Shown piece after piece: positions 35,327 through 43,850 of a stretch of 64,000 nucleotides of DNA. Both the position numbers and the translations under genes were made by a program. The stretch is from contig NZ_NFUT01000001.1 of the NCBI RefSeq assembly GCF_002127215.1, positions 496,001 through 560,000 of the forward strand, written 5' to 3'. The notes under the pieces were generated by a model. It ran no database searches and was not told the origin of the DNA. It saw only the letters and a program-made list of their open reading frames with translations. Position 1 is the first letter of the stretch. Each line of letters starts with the position of its first letter. This DNA comes from Hydrogenophaga sp. IBVHS2. GTDB lineage: Bacteria; Pseudomonadota; Gammaproteobacteria; Burkholderiales; Burkholderiaceae_C.

Positions 35327-35991
35327 ACGCCGGCCACGAACACGAGTTCGAAGCGGCGCCGGGTCTGCCCGAGCCGCTGCCCCGGGGCGAACAGCTCCTG
35401 TGGCAGGGCCGCCCCGACTGGCGTTCGCTGGCCATCCACGCCTTCCACGTGCGCAAGATCGCGGTGTACTTCGCGGTCATGCTGACCATCCAGGTGCTGT
35501 ACCTGGTGGGCGAGCCGGGCCGGTTCCAGATCGCCTCGGTGGTGACCAGCCTGGTGCTGGCCTCCGTGGCGCTGGCCCTGCTGGCGGCCACCGCCTGGAT
35601 GTCCTCGCGCACCACGCTCTACACCGTGACCGACCGGCGCATCGTCATGCGCATCGGCATCGTGCTCACGCTCACCTTCAACCTGCCGCTCCCGCGCATC
35701 GCGTCGGCCGCCCTCAATCCACACGGTCGCACCGGCGACATCGCGCTCAATCTGGTGGCCAACGAGCGCATCGGCTACTTCCACCTGTGGCCGCATGCGC
35801 GGGCCTGGGAAGTGCGCCGGCCGCAGCCCACCTTGCGCTGCATCACCGACGCCGCCGCCGTGGGCGCGCTGATCCAGCGCCAGTGGATGGCGGTGCACCC
35901 GCAGTCCCAGGTGGTCCAGCTCGAGCCGGCGGTGCCTGCCACCGCACCGGTGGCCGAACCCCAGCGCCAGCCCGAGGCGGTGACCGCATGA
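35323..35991 (+). CDS. puhB: Reaction centre assembly protein PuhB
   Basis: 222 residues. Two membrane spans (about 48-66 and 75-93) followed by a bPH2 (bacterial PH-like) domain with [15 protein letters not shown]. PuhB is known from Rhodobacter to assist RC and LH1 assembly. Overlaps puhA by 4 bases and puhC by 4 bases, so expression is coupled. The C-terminal 30 residues are Pro/Ala/Gln rich and not conserved in the family as far as I know. Confidence 0.94.
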   Translation: MNAGHEHEFEAAPGLPEPLPRGEQLLWQGRPDWRSLAIHAFHVRKIAVYFAVMLTIQVLYLVGEPGRFQIASVVTSLVLASVALALLAATAWMSSRTTLYTVTDRRIVMRIGIVLTLTFNLPLPRIASAALNPHGRTGDIALNLVANERIGYFHLWPHARAWEVRRPQPTLRCITDAAAVGALIQRQWMAVHPQSQVVQLEPAVPATAPVAEPQRQPEAVTA

Positions 35992-36497
35992 GCTCGCACC
36001 ACCACGATGCCCCGTTCGGCAACGTCACGCCCTGGCCGATCTATGCCCTGGGCCTGCTGCTGCTGACCACGCTGGCCGTGGTGGCCTGGGAGCGCATGGC
36101 CCACATGAACGCCGCAGCCCGGCCGGCGGTGCAGACGGCCGGTGCCGATGTGCTGTGGCAGCGCCAGCTGCGCTTCGACGACACACCGCAAGGCCATATT
36201 GCGGTGACCGACACCACCAGCGGCCAGACCGTGGCCACCTTCGAAGGCCAGCAGGGCTTCCTGCGCGGCAGCCTGCGGGCCCTGGCCCGCAGCCGCCAGC
36301 GTGCCGGCCAGGGGCCGGAGCAGCCCTTCGTGCTCACCGGCCACACCGACGGCCGCCTGGTGCTGCTCGATCCGGTCACCGGCGACCGCATCAACCTCGA
36401 ATCCTTCGGGCCGACCAACGCCGCCGTGTTCGCACGGCTGCGCCCATCGACCCCGTCCGCCTCAATCCCGAACCCCACTGCCGGAGGCACACCATGA
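35988..36497 (+). CDS. puhC: Photosynthetic complex assembly protein PuhC
   Basis: 169 residues. One N-terminal membrane helix (about 17-35) and a periplasmic domain. The segment [40 protein letters not shown] block is diagnostic of PuhC. Needed for efficient LH1-RC assembly in Rhodobacter. The last 20 residues are Pro/Ser-rich. Overlaps both neighbours by 4 bases. Confidence 0.92.
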   Translation: MSSHHHDAPFGNVTPWPIYALGLLLLTTLAVVAWERMAHMNAAARPAVQTAGADVLWQRQLRFDDTPQGHIAVTDTTSGQTVATFEGQQGFLRGSLRALARSRQRAGQGPEQPFVLTGHTDGRLVLLDPVTGDRINLESFGPTNAAVFARLRPSTPSASIPNPTAGGTP

Positions 36498-37597
36498 TCG
36501 ACAGCCACCAGGATCCCCTCGACCAGCTGATGGTCCACCTCAGCACCACCGAGGACGCCACCGCCCTGGCCGCGCGCAGCACCATGCTCACGCCGCGCTT
36601 CTACACCACCGATTTCAAGGCCATGGACCGGCTCGACGTGAGCCCGGTGCGCGCCGAGTGGGACGCCATGATGGCGGAGTACGAGGGCGACACCAACCAC
36701 GACCACTTCAAGCGGGATGCGGCGTTTGCCGAGGAACTGCGCACGCTCATGCCCCAGCTCACGCCCGAGCTGCGGCAGGAGTTCCTGGACTTCCTCATCA
36801 GCTCCTGCACCTCGGAGTTCTCGGGCTGCATCCTCTACAACGAGATCCGCAAGCATGTCAGCAACCCCGACATCAAGCAGCTGATGGCCTACATGGCGCG
36901 CGACGAATCGCGCCATGCCGGCTTCATCAACCAGTCGCTCAAGGACTTCAACCTCGGCATCGACCTGGGCAACCTCAAGAAGGTCAAGGCCTACACCTAC
37001 TTCAAGCCCAAGTACATCTTCTACGCCACCTACCTGTCGGAGAAGATCGGCTACGCCCGCTACATCACCATCTTCCGCCAGCTGCAGCGCCATCCGGACA
37101 AGCGCTTCCACCCGATCTTTCGCTGGTTCGAGCGCTGGTGCAACGACGAATTCCGGCACGGCGAGTCCTTCGCACTCATCATGCGCGCCCAGCCGGAGCT
37201 GCTGCGTGGTGCCAACAAGCTGTGGATCCGCTTCTTCATCCTGGCGGTCTACGCCACCATGTACGTGCGCGACCACACCCGGCCGCTGCTGCACGAGGCC
37301 ATGGGGCTGGAGTCGACCACCTACGACTACGAGGTGTTCCGCATCACCAGCGATATCTGCCGTCAGGTGTTCCCGATCGAGGTCGACATCGACAACCCGG
37401 TGTTCCGCCGCGGGCTGGAGAGCCTGCTGCAGACCTCGCTGGCCGCCGACCGGGCGCGGGCCCGGGGTGGCCTGGTGGGCCGGCTGCAGCTGGCCGGCTG
37501 TGCGGTCCGCGCGGCCTTCACCTTCGGCCGGCTGTTCCTGCAACCGGTGATCCACCACGAGCTGCCCCGCGAGATCCGCATGCAGCCGGTGTGGTGA
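36494..37597 (+). CDS. acsF: Oxygen-dependent Mg-protoporphyrin IX monomethyl ester cyclase
   Basis: 367 residues, membrane-associated di-iron enzyme that closes the isocyclic ring E with O2. Di-iron ligands are visible in two ExxH motifs, DESRH (Glu138, His141) and DEFRH (Glu219, His222), plus Glu108/Glu117 in [14 protein letters not shown]. Betaproteobacterial AcsF was first found in R. gelatinosus and is the class reported to act without BciE or Ycf54; neither partner is encoded here. No anaerobic BchE is in the window, so within this cluster ring E formation needs oxygen. Confidence 0.97.
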   Translation: MIDSHQDPLDQLMVHLSTTEDATALAARSTMLTPRFYTTDFKAMDRLDVSPVRAEWDAMMAEYEGDTNHDHFKRDAAFAEELRTLMPQLTPELRQEFLDFLISSCTSEFSGCILYNEIRKHVSNPDIKQLMAYMARDESRHAGFINQSLKDFNLGIDLGNLKKVKAYTYFKPKYIFYATYLSEKIGYARYITIFRQLQRHPDKRFHPIFRWFERWCNDEFRHGESFALIMRAQPELLRGANKLWIRFFILAVYATMYVRDHTRPLLHEAMGLESTTYDYEVFRITSDICRQVFPIEVDIDNPVFRRGLESLLQTSLAADRARARGGLVGRLQLAGCAVRAAFTFGRLFLQPVIHHELPREIRMQPVW

Positions 37598-37616
37598 TCC
37601 GCACCAGGCCTGCACC

Positions 37617-38375
37617 ATGGCCGATGCCCTCATGACCGTCATCGCCCCGGCGCTGTTCGCGCTGCTGTGCTGGTGGTTCGGCACGGGGGCCATCCTGTGG
37701 CTGGTGCGGCGCCCGCCGGTCACCTTCGCCTGGAGCATGGCCGGGCTCACCGTGCTGCTGGGCGCCAGTTTCTGGACCGCGCGCATCAGCATGCGCGATC
37801 CGTCCGAGCAGGGGGCCTACCTGGCCTTTGCCAGCGTGATCGTCATGTGGGCCTGGCACGAGATGGCCTTCCTCACCGGCTGGCTGGCCGGACCGCGGCG
37901 CCGGGCGCTGGACGCCGGTGTGCGCGGCTGGCCGCGCTTCGTGCAGTCCACCCAGGCGGTGCTGTGGCACGAGCTGGCTCTTGCTGCCCACCTGGGCCTG
38001 CTGTGGTGGATGCAGCCGGCCCACGGCAGCCATGTGGCGCTGTGCACCTTTGCCGTGCTGTGGTTCATGCGCTTCTCGGCCAAGCTCAACCTGTTCCTGG
38101 GCGTGCCCGAGACCGGCGAGCAGTACCTGCCGGCGCGGCTGCGGTATCTGGCCAGCTACTTCCGGCGCGGCCCGCTGAGCCTGTTCTTCTTCCTCAGTGT
38201 CGGTGTCTCGATCGCGATCTGGGTCGGTCTGGTCTGGCGGGCACAGCACGGCGAGACCGTGGTGTCCACCGGCTGGGTGCTGCTGGCCGCGCTGCTGGGG
38301 CTGGCCATCGTCGAACACCTGATCATGGCGTTTCCCACGCCCATGCAGAAACTCTGGTCCTGGGCCATGCCATGA
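37617..38375 (+). CDS. puhE: Putative photosynthetic complex assembly protein PuhE (DUF3623)
   Basis: 252 residues, about seven membrane spans. The central WAWHEMAFLTGWLAGPRR and FSAKLNLFLGVPETGEQYLPARLRYL-type segments define the PuhE/DUF3623 family, found only in phototrophic proteobacteria. Mutants of Rhodobacter PuhE affect bacteriochlorophyll levels. Placed between acsF and crtI, with a 4-base overlap with crtI. Confidence 0.92.
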   Translation: MADALMTVIAPALFALLCWWFGTGAILWLVRRPPVTFAWSMAGLTVLLGASFWTARISMRDPSEQGAYLAFASVIVMWAWHEMAFLTGWLAGPRRRALDAGVRGWPRFVQSTQAVLWHELALAAHLGLLWWMQPAHGSHVALCTFAVLWFMRFSAKLNLFLGVPETGEQYLPARLRYLASYFRRGPLSLFFFLSVGVSIAIWVGLVWRAQHGETVVSTGWVLLAALLGLAIVEHLIMAFPTPMQKLWSWAMP

Positions 38376-39967
38376 ACGCTTACCGCACCCCCGAAGGTTT
38401 CATGGACGGCTTTCCGGAGCCTTCCGCGCCGGCGCCGATCCCCGGTCCGGTGGCACAGGCCGACCCGGATGCGCCGCACGCCATCGTGATCGGCAGCGGC
38501 TTCGGCGGCCTGGCCGCTGCGGTGCGCCTGGGCGCCAAGGGCTGGCGCGTGACGGTGCTCGAAAAGCTCGATGCGCCGGGCGGTCGGGCCTATGTGCACC
38601 GGCAGGCCGGCCATGTGTTCGATGCCGGTCCGACCATCATCACCGTGCCCTATCTGTTCGAGGAGCTGTGGGCCCTGTGCGGCCGCAGCTTTCACGACGA
38701 GGTCACGCTCAAGGCGCTCGATCCGTTCTACCGCATCCGTTTCGACGACGGCAGCCACTTCGACTACAGCGGCAACCTGGACAAGCAGCGCGCCGAGATC
38801 GCCCGCATCCACGCGCCCGACCTGCCCGGGTACGACCGCTTCGTGGCCGAGGCCGACCGCTGCTACCAGCTGGGCTTCGAGGCGCTGGGCGACAAGGCCT
38901 TCGACACCGTGGGCGACCTGCTGCGGGCCAGCCCGGCGATCCTGAAGATGCGCGGCTGGCGCAGCCTGCACGCCATGGTGGCCAGCCATGTGAAGCACCC
39001 CAAGCTGCGTGCGGCACTGAGCCTGCAGAGCCTGCTGATCGGTGGCAACCCGTTCTCGGTCACCTGCATCTACAGCCTGATCAATGCGCTGGAACGCCGC
39101 TTCGGCGTGCACTGGGCCCTGGGCGGCACCGGCCGGCTGGTGCAGGGGCTGGTGGGCCTGCTGCAAGGGCAGGGCGGCACGCTGCGCTGCAATGCCGAGG
39201 TGCGCCGCATCGAGGTCAGCGGCGGACGCGCCAGTGGCGTGACCCTGGCCAGCGGCGAACGCATCGACGCCGACATCGTGGTGTCCAACGCCGACACCGC
39301 CTGGACCTACCGCCACCTGGTGGAGTCCGAGCACCGCCACCACTGGACCGACCGGCGCATCGAGCGCGGCCGCTATTCCATGAGCCTGTTCGTCTGGTAC
39401 TTCGGCACCCGCCGCTCCTACCCGGACGTGCCGCACCACATGATGCTGCTGGGCCCGCGCTACCGCGAGCTGCTCAACGACATCTTCCGCAACCACCACC
39501 TGGCCGAGGACTTCAGCCTCTACCTGCACCGGCCCACGGCCAGCGACCCGTCCATGGCCCCGCCGGGGCGCGACACCTTCTATGTGCTGGCCCCGGTGCC
39601 GCACCTGGACAGCGGCACCGACTGGTCGGTGCAGGCCGCGCCCTACCGCGATGCGGTGGCCCGGGTGCTGGAGAACACGGTGCTGCCGGGTTTCCAGACC
39701 GAGATCACCGCCTCGCTGATCACCACGCCGCAGGACTTCCACGACCGCCTGCTGTCCTTCAAGGGTGCGGCCTTCGGCCTGGAGCCGCTGCTGCTGCAGA
39801 GCGCCTGGTTCCGCCCGCACAACCGCAGCGAAGACCTGCCCGGCCTGTACATGGTGGGCGCCAGCACCCACCCGGGCGCGGGCGTGCCCGGCGTGCTGAT
39901 GTCGGCCAAGGCGCTGGATTCGGTGGTGCCGCATGCGGTGGCCCACCGGGCCATGCACCCGCTCTGA
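38372..39967 (+). CDS. crtI: Phytoene desaturase
   Basis: 531 residues. FAD dinucleotide fold IVIGSGFGGLAAAVRLGAKG (Gly41, Gly43, Gly46) and the C-terminal bacterial-type desaturase signature HPGAGVPGVLMSAK. In R. gelatinosus CrtI makes three or four desaturations, giving both neurosporene and lycopene and so both spheroidene and spirilloxanthin. The 35-residue N-terminal extension before the FAD strand is Pro/Ala rich. ATG overlaps the puhE stop. Confidence 0.95.
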   Translation: MNAYRTPEGFMDGFPEPSAPAPIPGPVAQADPDAPHAIVIGSGFGGLAAAVRLGAKGWRVTVLEKLDAPGGRAYVHRQAGHVFDAGPTIITVPYLFEELWALCGRSFHDEVTLKALDPFYRIRFDDGSHFDYSGNLDKQRAEIARIHAPDLPGYDRFVAEADRCYQLGFEALGDKAFDTVGDLLRASPAILKMRGWRSLHAMVASHVKHPKLRAALSLQSLLIGGNPFSVTCIYSLINALERRFGVHWALGGTGRLVQGLVGLLQGQGGTLRCNAEVRRIEVSGGRASGVTLASGERIDADIVVSNADTAWTYRHLVESEHRHHWTDRRIERGRYSMSLFVWYFGTRRSYPDVPHHMMLLGPRYRELLNDIFRNHHLAEDFSLYLHRPTASDPSMAPPGRDTFYVLAPVPHLDSGTDWSVQAAPYRDAVARVLENTVLPGFQTEITASLITTPQDFHDRLLSFKGAAFGLEPLLLQSAWFRPHNRSEDLPGLYMVGASTHPGAGVPGVLMSAKALDSVVPHAVAHRAMHPL

Positions 39968-39975
39968 ACCCGCCC

Positions 39976-41127
39976 ATGCCCATGACCGAACACGACGTCA
40001 CCGCCCGTACCCCCGATCCCGCGGCCGACCTGCAGGCCTGCGTGGCCCTCATGCGCACCGGCTCGCGCAGCTTCTTTGCCGCCAGCCGGCTGCTGCCGGC
40101 CCGGGTGCGCCCGGCCTCGATCGCGCTGTATGCCTTCTGCCGCGTGGCCGACGACATCGTGGACGAGGCCGGTCTGGCCCCGGCGGAGAGCCGCTCGCTG
40201 CTGGCCGGCCGGCTCGATGCGATCTATGCCGGCTGCCCCGGCCCGGCCGTGGAAGACCGGGCCCTGGCGGCCGTGGTCCGGCAGTACGACCTGCCGCGTC
40301 CCTGGCTGGATGCGCTGCTGGACGGCTTTGCCTGGGATGCCGCAGGCCGCACCTACGAAACCCTGGAAGAAGTGCACGACTACGGCGCCCGCGTGGCCGG
40401 CAGTGTGGGCGCCATGATGTGCTGGCTCATGGGCGTGCGCAGCCCGCAGGCCCTGGCCCGTGCCTGCGAGATGGGTGTGGCCATGCAGCTGACCAACATC
40501 GCCCGCGACGTGGGCGACGATGCCCGCAACGGCCGCCTGTACCTGCCGCGCCAGTGGCTGCGCCAGGCCGGCATCGACCCCGAGGCCTGGCTGACCGCGC
40601 CTGTCGGCTCAGCGGCCCTGCAGTCGGTGGTGCTGCGCCTGCTGGACGAGGCCGACCGCCTGTACCGTCGGGCCACGCTGGGCGTGGCCCTGCTGCCGCG
40701 CGACTGCCGCGCCGCCATCCTGGCTGCCCGCCTGATCTATGCCGACATCGGCACCCGGATACGCCGCCAGTCCATCGACCCGCTGCGCCAGCGCAGCGTG
40801 GTGCCCACCGCGCGCAAGCTGGTGCTGGCCGCCCTGGCCTCGGCGCGGGCGTGGCAGGGCACGCAGCGGGTGGACCGCCACGGCCTGCAGGCGGACCCGC
40901 TGGCGGCGGTGGCCTATCTGGTGGATCACGTGGCCACGGTGGACGACCTGCCGTCGGCCATGCCGCGCCCGCTGCGCAACCGCGTGGTCTGGATGATCGA
41001 GATGTTCGAGCGCGTCGAGGTGCAGCGGCTGGAGCAGCGCATGGCGCAGCGCCGCGCACAGCAGAACACCGCATCGGCCAACAACGGCGCCGATCGGCAC
41101 GCCGGCTCGGCGCGCCTGTCGGCCTGA
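39976..41127 (+). CDS. crtB: 15-cis-phytoene synthase
   Basis: 383 residues. It condenses two GGPP to phytoene. First Asp-rich motif DDIVDE (from Asp59) and second NIARDVGDDARNGRLYLP (about residue 170-190). The C-terminal 40 residues are Gln/Arg/Ala rich and extend beyond the catalytic core. Start is ATG 39976 or ATG 39982. Last gene of the plus superoperon, ending 21 bases from the converging bciA gene; I see no strong terminator between them. Confidence 0.95.
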   Translation: MPMTEHDVTARTPDPAADLQACVALMRTGSRSFFAASRLLPARVRPASIALYAFCRVADDIVDEAGLAPAESRSLLAGRLDAIYAGCPGPAVEDRALAAVVRQYDLPRPWLDALLDGFAWDAAGRTYETLEEVHDYGARVAGSVGAMMCWLMGVRSPQALARACEMGVAMQLTNIARDVGDDARNGRLYLPRQWLRQAGIDPEAWLTAPVGSAALQSVVLRLLDEADRLYRRATLGVALLPRDCRAAILAARLIYADIGTRIRRQSIDPLRQRSVVPTARKLVLAALASARAWQGTQRVDRHGLQADPLAAVAYLVDHVATVDDLPSAMPRPLRNRVVWMIEMFERVEVQRLEQRMAQRRAQQNTASANNGADRHAGSARLSA

Positions 41128-41148
41128 CCGCGGCCGCAGCCGGGCCGG

Positions 41149-42162
41149 TCAGAACACCGCGTGATCGCCGCGATCGGGGGCGGCCTCGCCCCGGGCCAGG
41201 GCTGCGTAGTGGTCCCACAGCGTGTCGCTCCCGGTGGACGGCGTGGCGTCTGCGTCGTAGCGGCCGGTGAGCGGGTTCAGCACCAGCATCGACTCGGTCG
41301 CGTAGTAACGCCCGATGCCGGCCAGCTCGGCCTTGTCGGCCAGGGACGGGCGCAGGCGTGAAGCCAGCCGCAGGCCGCCGATCACACCGTCCAGCACCCA
41401 CACCGGCACCTCGCGGAAGCGGGGCTGGCGACCCAGCAGCGCGAACAGGTGTTCGCCCTGTTCGCGCGGCGTGATGGCCGGCCCCGGCCCGCCGATCGGC
41501 AGCACCCGGTCGTGCCGCTGCGGGTCGGTCAGGCAGCTGGCGATGAAGTCGCCCAGATCCCGGTCGCTGATGGGCTTGCAGGCGGTCAGGCGCCCGTCGC
41601 CCATGAGCAGGAAGGGCTGGCCGCGCCGCACCCGTTCCACCTGCCCGGAGAGCGACTTGAAGAAGGCGGTGGGCCGCACGATGCTGTAGCGCAGGCCCGA
41701 TGCGATCAGCGCCTGTTCGGCCGCCCGCTTGGCCTGCTGGAAGGCGAGCAAGGGCTTCTGCACGCACAGGGCCGAGAGCATCACCATGTGCGGCACGCTG
41801 CTGTCCTGTGCGGCCTGCAGCGCCTGCAGCGTGGCACCGTGGTCGATGGCCCAGGCATCCAGCGGGGCGCCGGTGCGCGAGGCCATGCACGACACCAGCG
41901 CATCGAAGCGCTCGCCGGCCATGCCGTCGCGCACGATCGACGCCTGCTGTGTCGGGTCGCCGGTGCGCACGGTGCAGCCCGGCAGCAGCGCGGCGGCGGC
42001 GGCGGCATCGAGCCGGCCGCCCACGCCGCTGCGCGGGCGCACCAGACACACCACCGCATGGCCCTGGCGCCGCAGGGCCTGTGCGGTGGCCTGGCCGATG
42101 GTGCCGGTGGCGCCCAGCAGCAGCACGCGCAGGCCGGATCGATCGGACACGGCGGCCGTCAC
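41149..42162 (-). CDS. bciA: 8-vinyl reductase for (divinyl) protochlorophyllide, BciA type
   Basis: 337 residues, NmrA-like short-chain dehydrogenase fold. NADPH motif LLLGATGTIGQATAQAL (Gly17 to Gly23), then IVRPTAFFKSLSGQV and the KPISDRDLGDFIASCL block, all typical of BciA/DVR, which converts the C8 vinyl to ethyl. The GTG start overlaps the stop of the SUMF-fold gene by 4 bases (GTGA), so it is translationally coupled to it; a second GTG at 42150 is possible. It is the last gene of the minus-strand superoperon. Confidence 0.93.
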   Translation of the reverse strand: MTAAVSDRSGLRVLLLGATGTIGQATAQALRRQGHAVVCLVRPRSGVGGRLDAAAAAALLPGCTVRTGDPTQQASIVRDGMAGERFDALVSCMASRTGAPLDAWAIDHGATLQALQAAQDSSVPHMVMLSALCVQKPLLAFQQAKRAAEQALIASGLRYSIVRPTAFFKSLSGQVERVRRGQPFLLMGDGRLTACKPISDRDLGDFIASCLTDPQRHDRVLPIGGPGPAITPREQGEHLFALLGRQPRFREVPVWVLDGVIGGLRLASRLRPSLADKAELAGIGRYYATESMLVLNPLTGRYDADATPSTGSDTLWDHYAALARGEAAPDRGDHAVF

Positions 42163-42911
42163 CGGGTCGGGGCCGGCCCGTCGGCCGGGTAGACGCAGCG
42201 CAGGCCGATGTACACGGCATGAAAGCGGGCCGGCTTCCAGGCATCCACACCGGCGCGCATCTGGCTGGCGCCATACCACCACGAGCCACCCATGGTGCGG
42301 CGCTCCGGGCCGTCGCTGCCGGGGCGCTGGTCGCTGGCCCATTCCCACACGTTGGCGCCCATGTCGAACAGGCCGTTCACGCCGGCCCGCGTGGCGCCGG
42401 TGGGGGACGCGGTCGGCCAGCGGTCGGGCCCGGCGTTGTCGCTGGTGTTGGCGCCCTCCGGGCTGCTGCCGGTGGGAAAGGGGTAGGTGGTGCCGCGCTG
42501 GAAGGGCGGCGGCGGTGAGGCGCGCTGCTCGGTGTAGGCGGCGCTGTCCCATTCGGCGGCGGTGGGCAGGCGGCCACCGGCCCAGCGGCAGAAGGCTGCC
42601 GCTTCGTCGAAGTTCAGGTGCACCGCGGGCAGGGCGTCGCTGGCGGGGCGGCCCTCGGGCATGCGCCAGGTCCAGCCGGGCCGGCGGGTCCAGCCGCCGG
42701 CGAACTCGAAGCCGCCGCCTTCGGCCTCGGCCCGGGTGCGGGTGCCGGTGTCGGCCACGAAACGGCCGAAGCGGGCGATGCTGACCTCGGTGCGGTCCCA
42801 GCGCAGGGCACCCAGGGTCACGGTGTCGGGGGCGGTGGGGGTAGCGGCAGCGGGCAGGGCTGCGGCCCAGACCCACAGGCCCAGGATGGCAGGCAGGGCA
42901 TGGCGTTTCAT
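42159..42911 (-). CDS. Secreted SUMF/FGE-fold protein lacking catalytic cysteines
   Basis: 250 residues. Signal peptide of about 23 residues (cleavage near AAA-T), so it should be periplasmic. The mature part is a formylglycine-generating-enzyme (FGE-sulfatase, PF03781-type) fold with RLPTAAEWDSAA, FDMGANVWEWASD and the MGGSWWYGASQMRAG strand. In true FGE the last block carries two active cysteines; here neither is present and the only cysteines are in FCRWAGGR and LRCVYP. A binding rather than catalytic role is likely. It lies 30 bases after crtC and overlaps bciA. I know of no such gene in standard photosynthesis clusters. Confidence 0.82.
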   Translation of the reverse strand: MKRHALPAILGLWVWAAALPAAATPTAPDTVTLGALRWDRTEVSIARFGRFVADTGTRTRAEAEGGGFEFAGGWTRRPGWTWRMPEGRPASDALPAVHLNFDEAAAFCRWAGGRLPTAAEWDSAAYTEQRASPPPPFQRGTTYPFPTGSSPEGANTSDNAGPDRWPTASPTGATRAGVNGLFDMGANVWEWASDQRPGSDGPERRTMGGSWWYGASQMRAGVDAWKPARFHAVYIGLRCVYPADGPAPTR

Positions 42912-42941
42912 GCCGCGATCATGCCGCGCACCGCAAGGCCG

Positions 42942-43850
42942 TCAGGTGCGCCGGGGCATGCGCCAGGGCAGCATGGCCTGCACGATGGGCGAGACCAGGC
43001 GGGGCACATGCAGGGTTTCGTGGAAGCAGGTCACCGTCTCGCCCAGCAGGCTGTGCCGCAGGGCGGCGCGCTGGTAGAAGGGCGTGTCTTCCAGCTGCTC
43101 GTGCACCGTCACCGGGCCGTCGCTGCGCAGCCGCCGCGCCAGCCGCCACGCCGTGCGCGGCAGTGTCTTCTGCGGCGGTGCCTCGAAGGGCGTGACCTCG
43201 CCGTCGGTGCCGAAGCGCAGTGCCAGCAGTCGGGCGTCGGGCCGGGTGGGCTCCAGGTCGTACAGCACGGCGGTGCTGCCGTCGGCCATGAGGCTGCGCG
43301 ACCAGTCCCATTCGGTGAAGGCGCGCTCGATGGGTTCGTCGCCCTCGTTGGAGTCCAGGTAGGCCTGACCGCGCCAGCGCTGTTCGGGCAGGCTGAGGTC
43401 GACCTCCACCCGGGCCTGCGGTGCCAGCGGCCCCCAGCGGTGTCGGCCAGAGGCATCCAGCGGGGTGCTGAACGAGAACAGCTGCATGGGGTGCACCTGG
43501 ATGCGGCCCCTGACCCGGCGCGGCAGGGGCACGCCGACCTCGTCGATGTCGATCACCAGGCTGTCACCGTTCCAGCGCAGCTGGCTCGGCCCGATGCGGA
43601 ATTCGGTGCGGTCGCGGTGGTTGTGGGCGGCACCGCGCTCGGTCATGGTCCAGCGCCGCGCATGGCGGCTGTAGAGGGCCACGTTCAGGGCGCAGAAGTT
43701 GTCGGGGTTGGTGGTGGCGCCGCCCCGCCGCGCCCAGGCGTAGTAGGGCGAGAACACGCTGCCGACGAAGGCGATGATGGTCAGGCCGTACTGGCCGTCG
43801 TCGCTCAGGGCGTCGAGGTACCACCAGAGGTAGCCACCCGGGGGAACCAC
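42942..43850 (-). CDS. crtC: Carotenoid 1,2-hydratase (hydroxyneurosporene synthase)
   Basis: 302 residues. It adds water at C1 of neurosporene or lycopene derivatives. The N-terminal GGYLWWYLDALSDDGQYGL and FVGSVFSPYYAWARR blocks are hallmarks of CrtC. The best start is GTG 43850, which overlaps the crtD end by 46 bases; no in-frame ATG exists until far inside crtD. The protein is therefore shorter at the N-terminus than the roughly 400-residue form I remember for R. gelatinosus, but includes all recognisable conserved segments. Confidence 0.88.
   Translation of the reverse strand: MVPPGGYLWWYLDALSDDGQYGLTIIAFVGSVFSPYYAWARRGGATTNPDNFCALNVALYSRHARRWTMTERGAAHNHRDRTEFRIGPSQLRWNGDSLVIDIDEVGVPLPRRVRGRIQVHPMQLFSFSTPLDASGRHRWGPLAPQARVEVDLSLPEQRWRGQAYLDSNEGDEPIERAFTEWDWSRSLMADGSTAVLYDLEPTRPDARLLALRFGTDGEVTPFEAPPQKTLPRTAWRLARRLRSDGPVTVHEQLEDTPFYQRAALRHSLLGETVTCFHETLHVPRLVSPIVQAMLPWRMPRRT

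Noticed and set aside
41128..41148. Bidirectional terminator between crtB and bciA
   Set aside because: Only a 5-bp GC inverted repeat without a U-run can be drawn, too weak to claim.
42159..42911. Calling the SUMF-fold gene an active formylglycine-generating enzyme
   Set aside because: The two catalytic cysteines of the GGS block are replaced (GGSWWYGASQMRAG), and no sulfatase gene is nearby.
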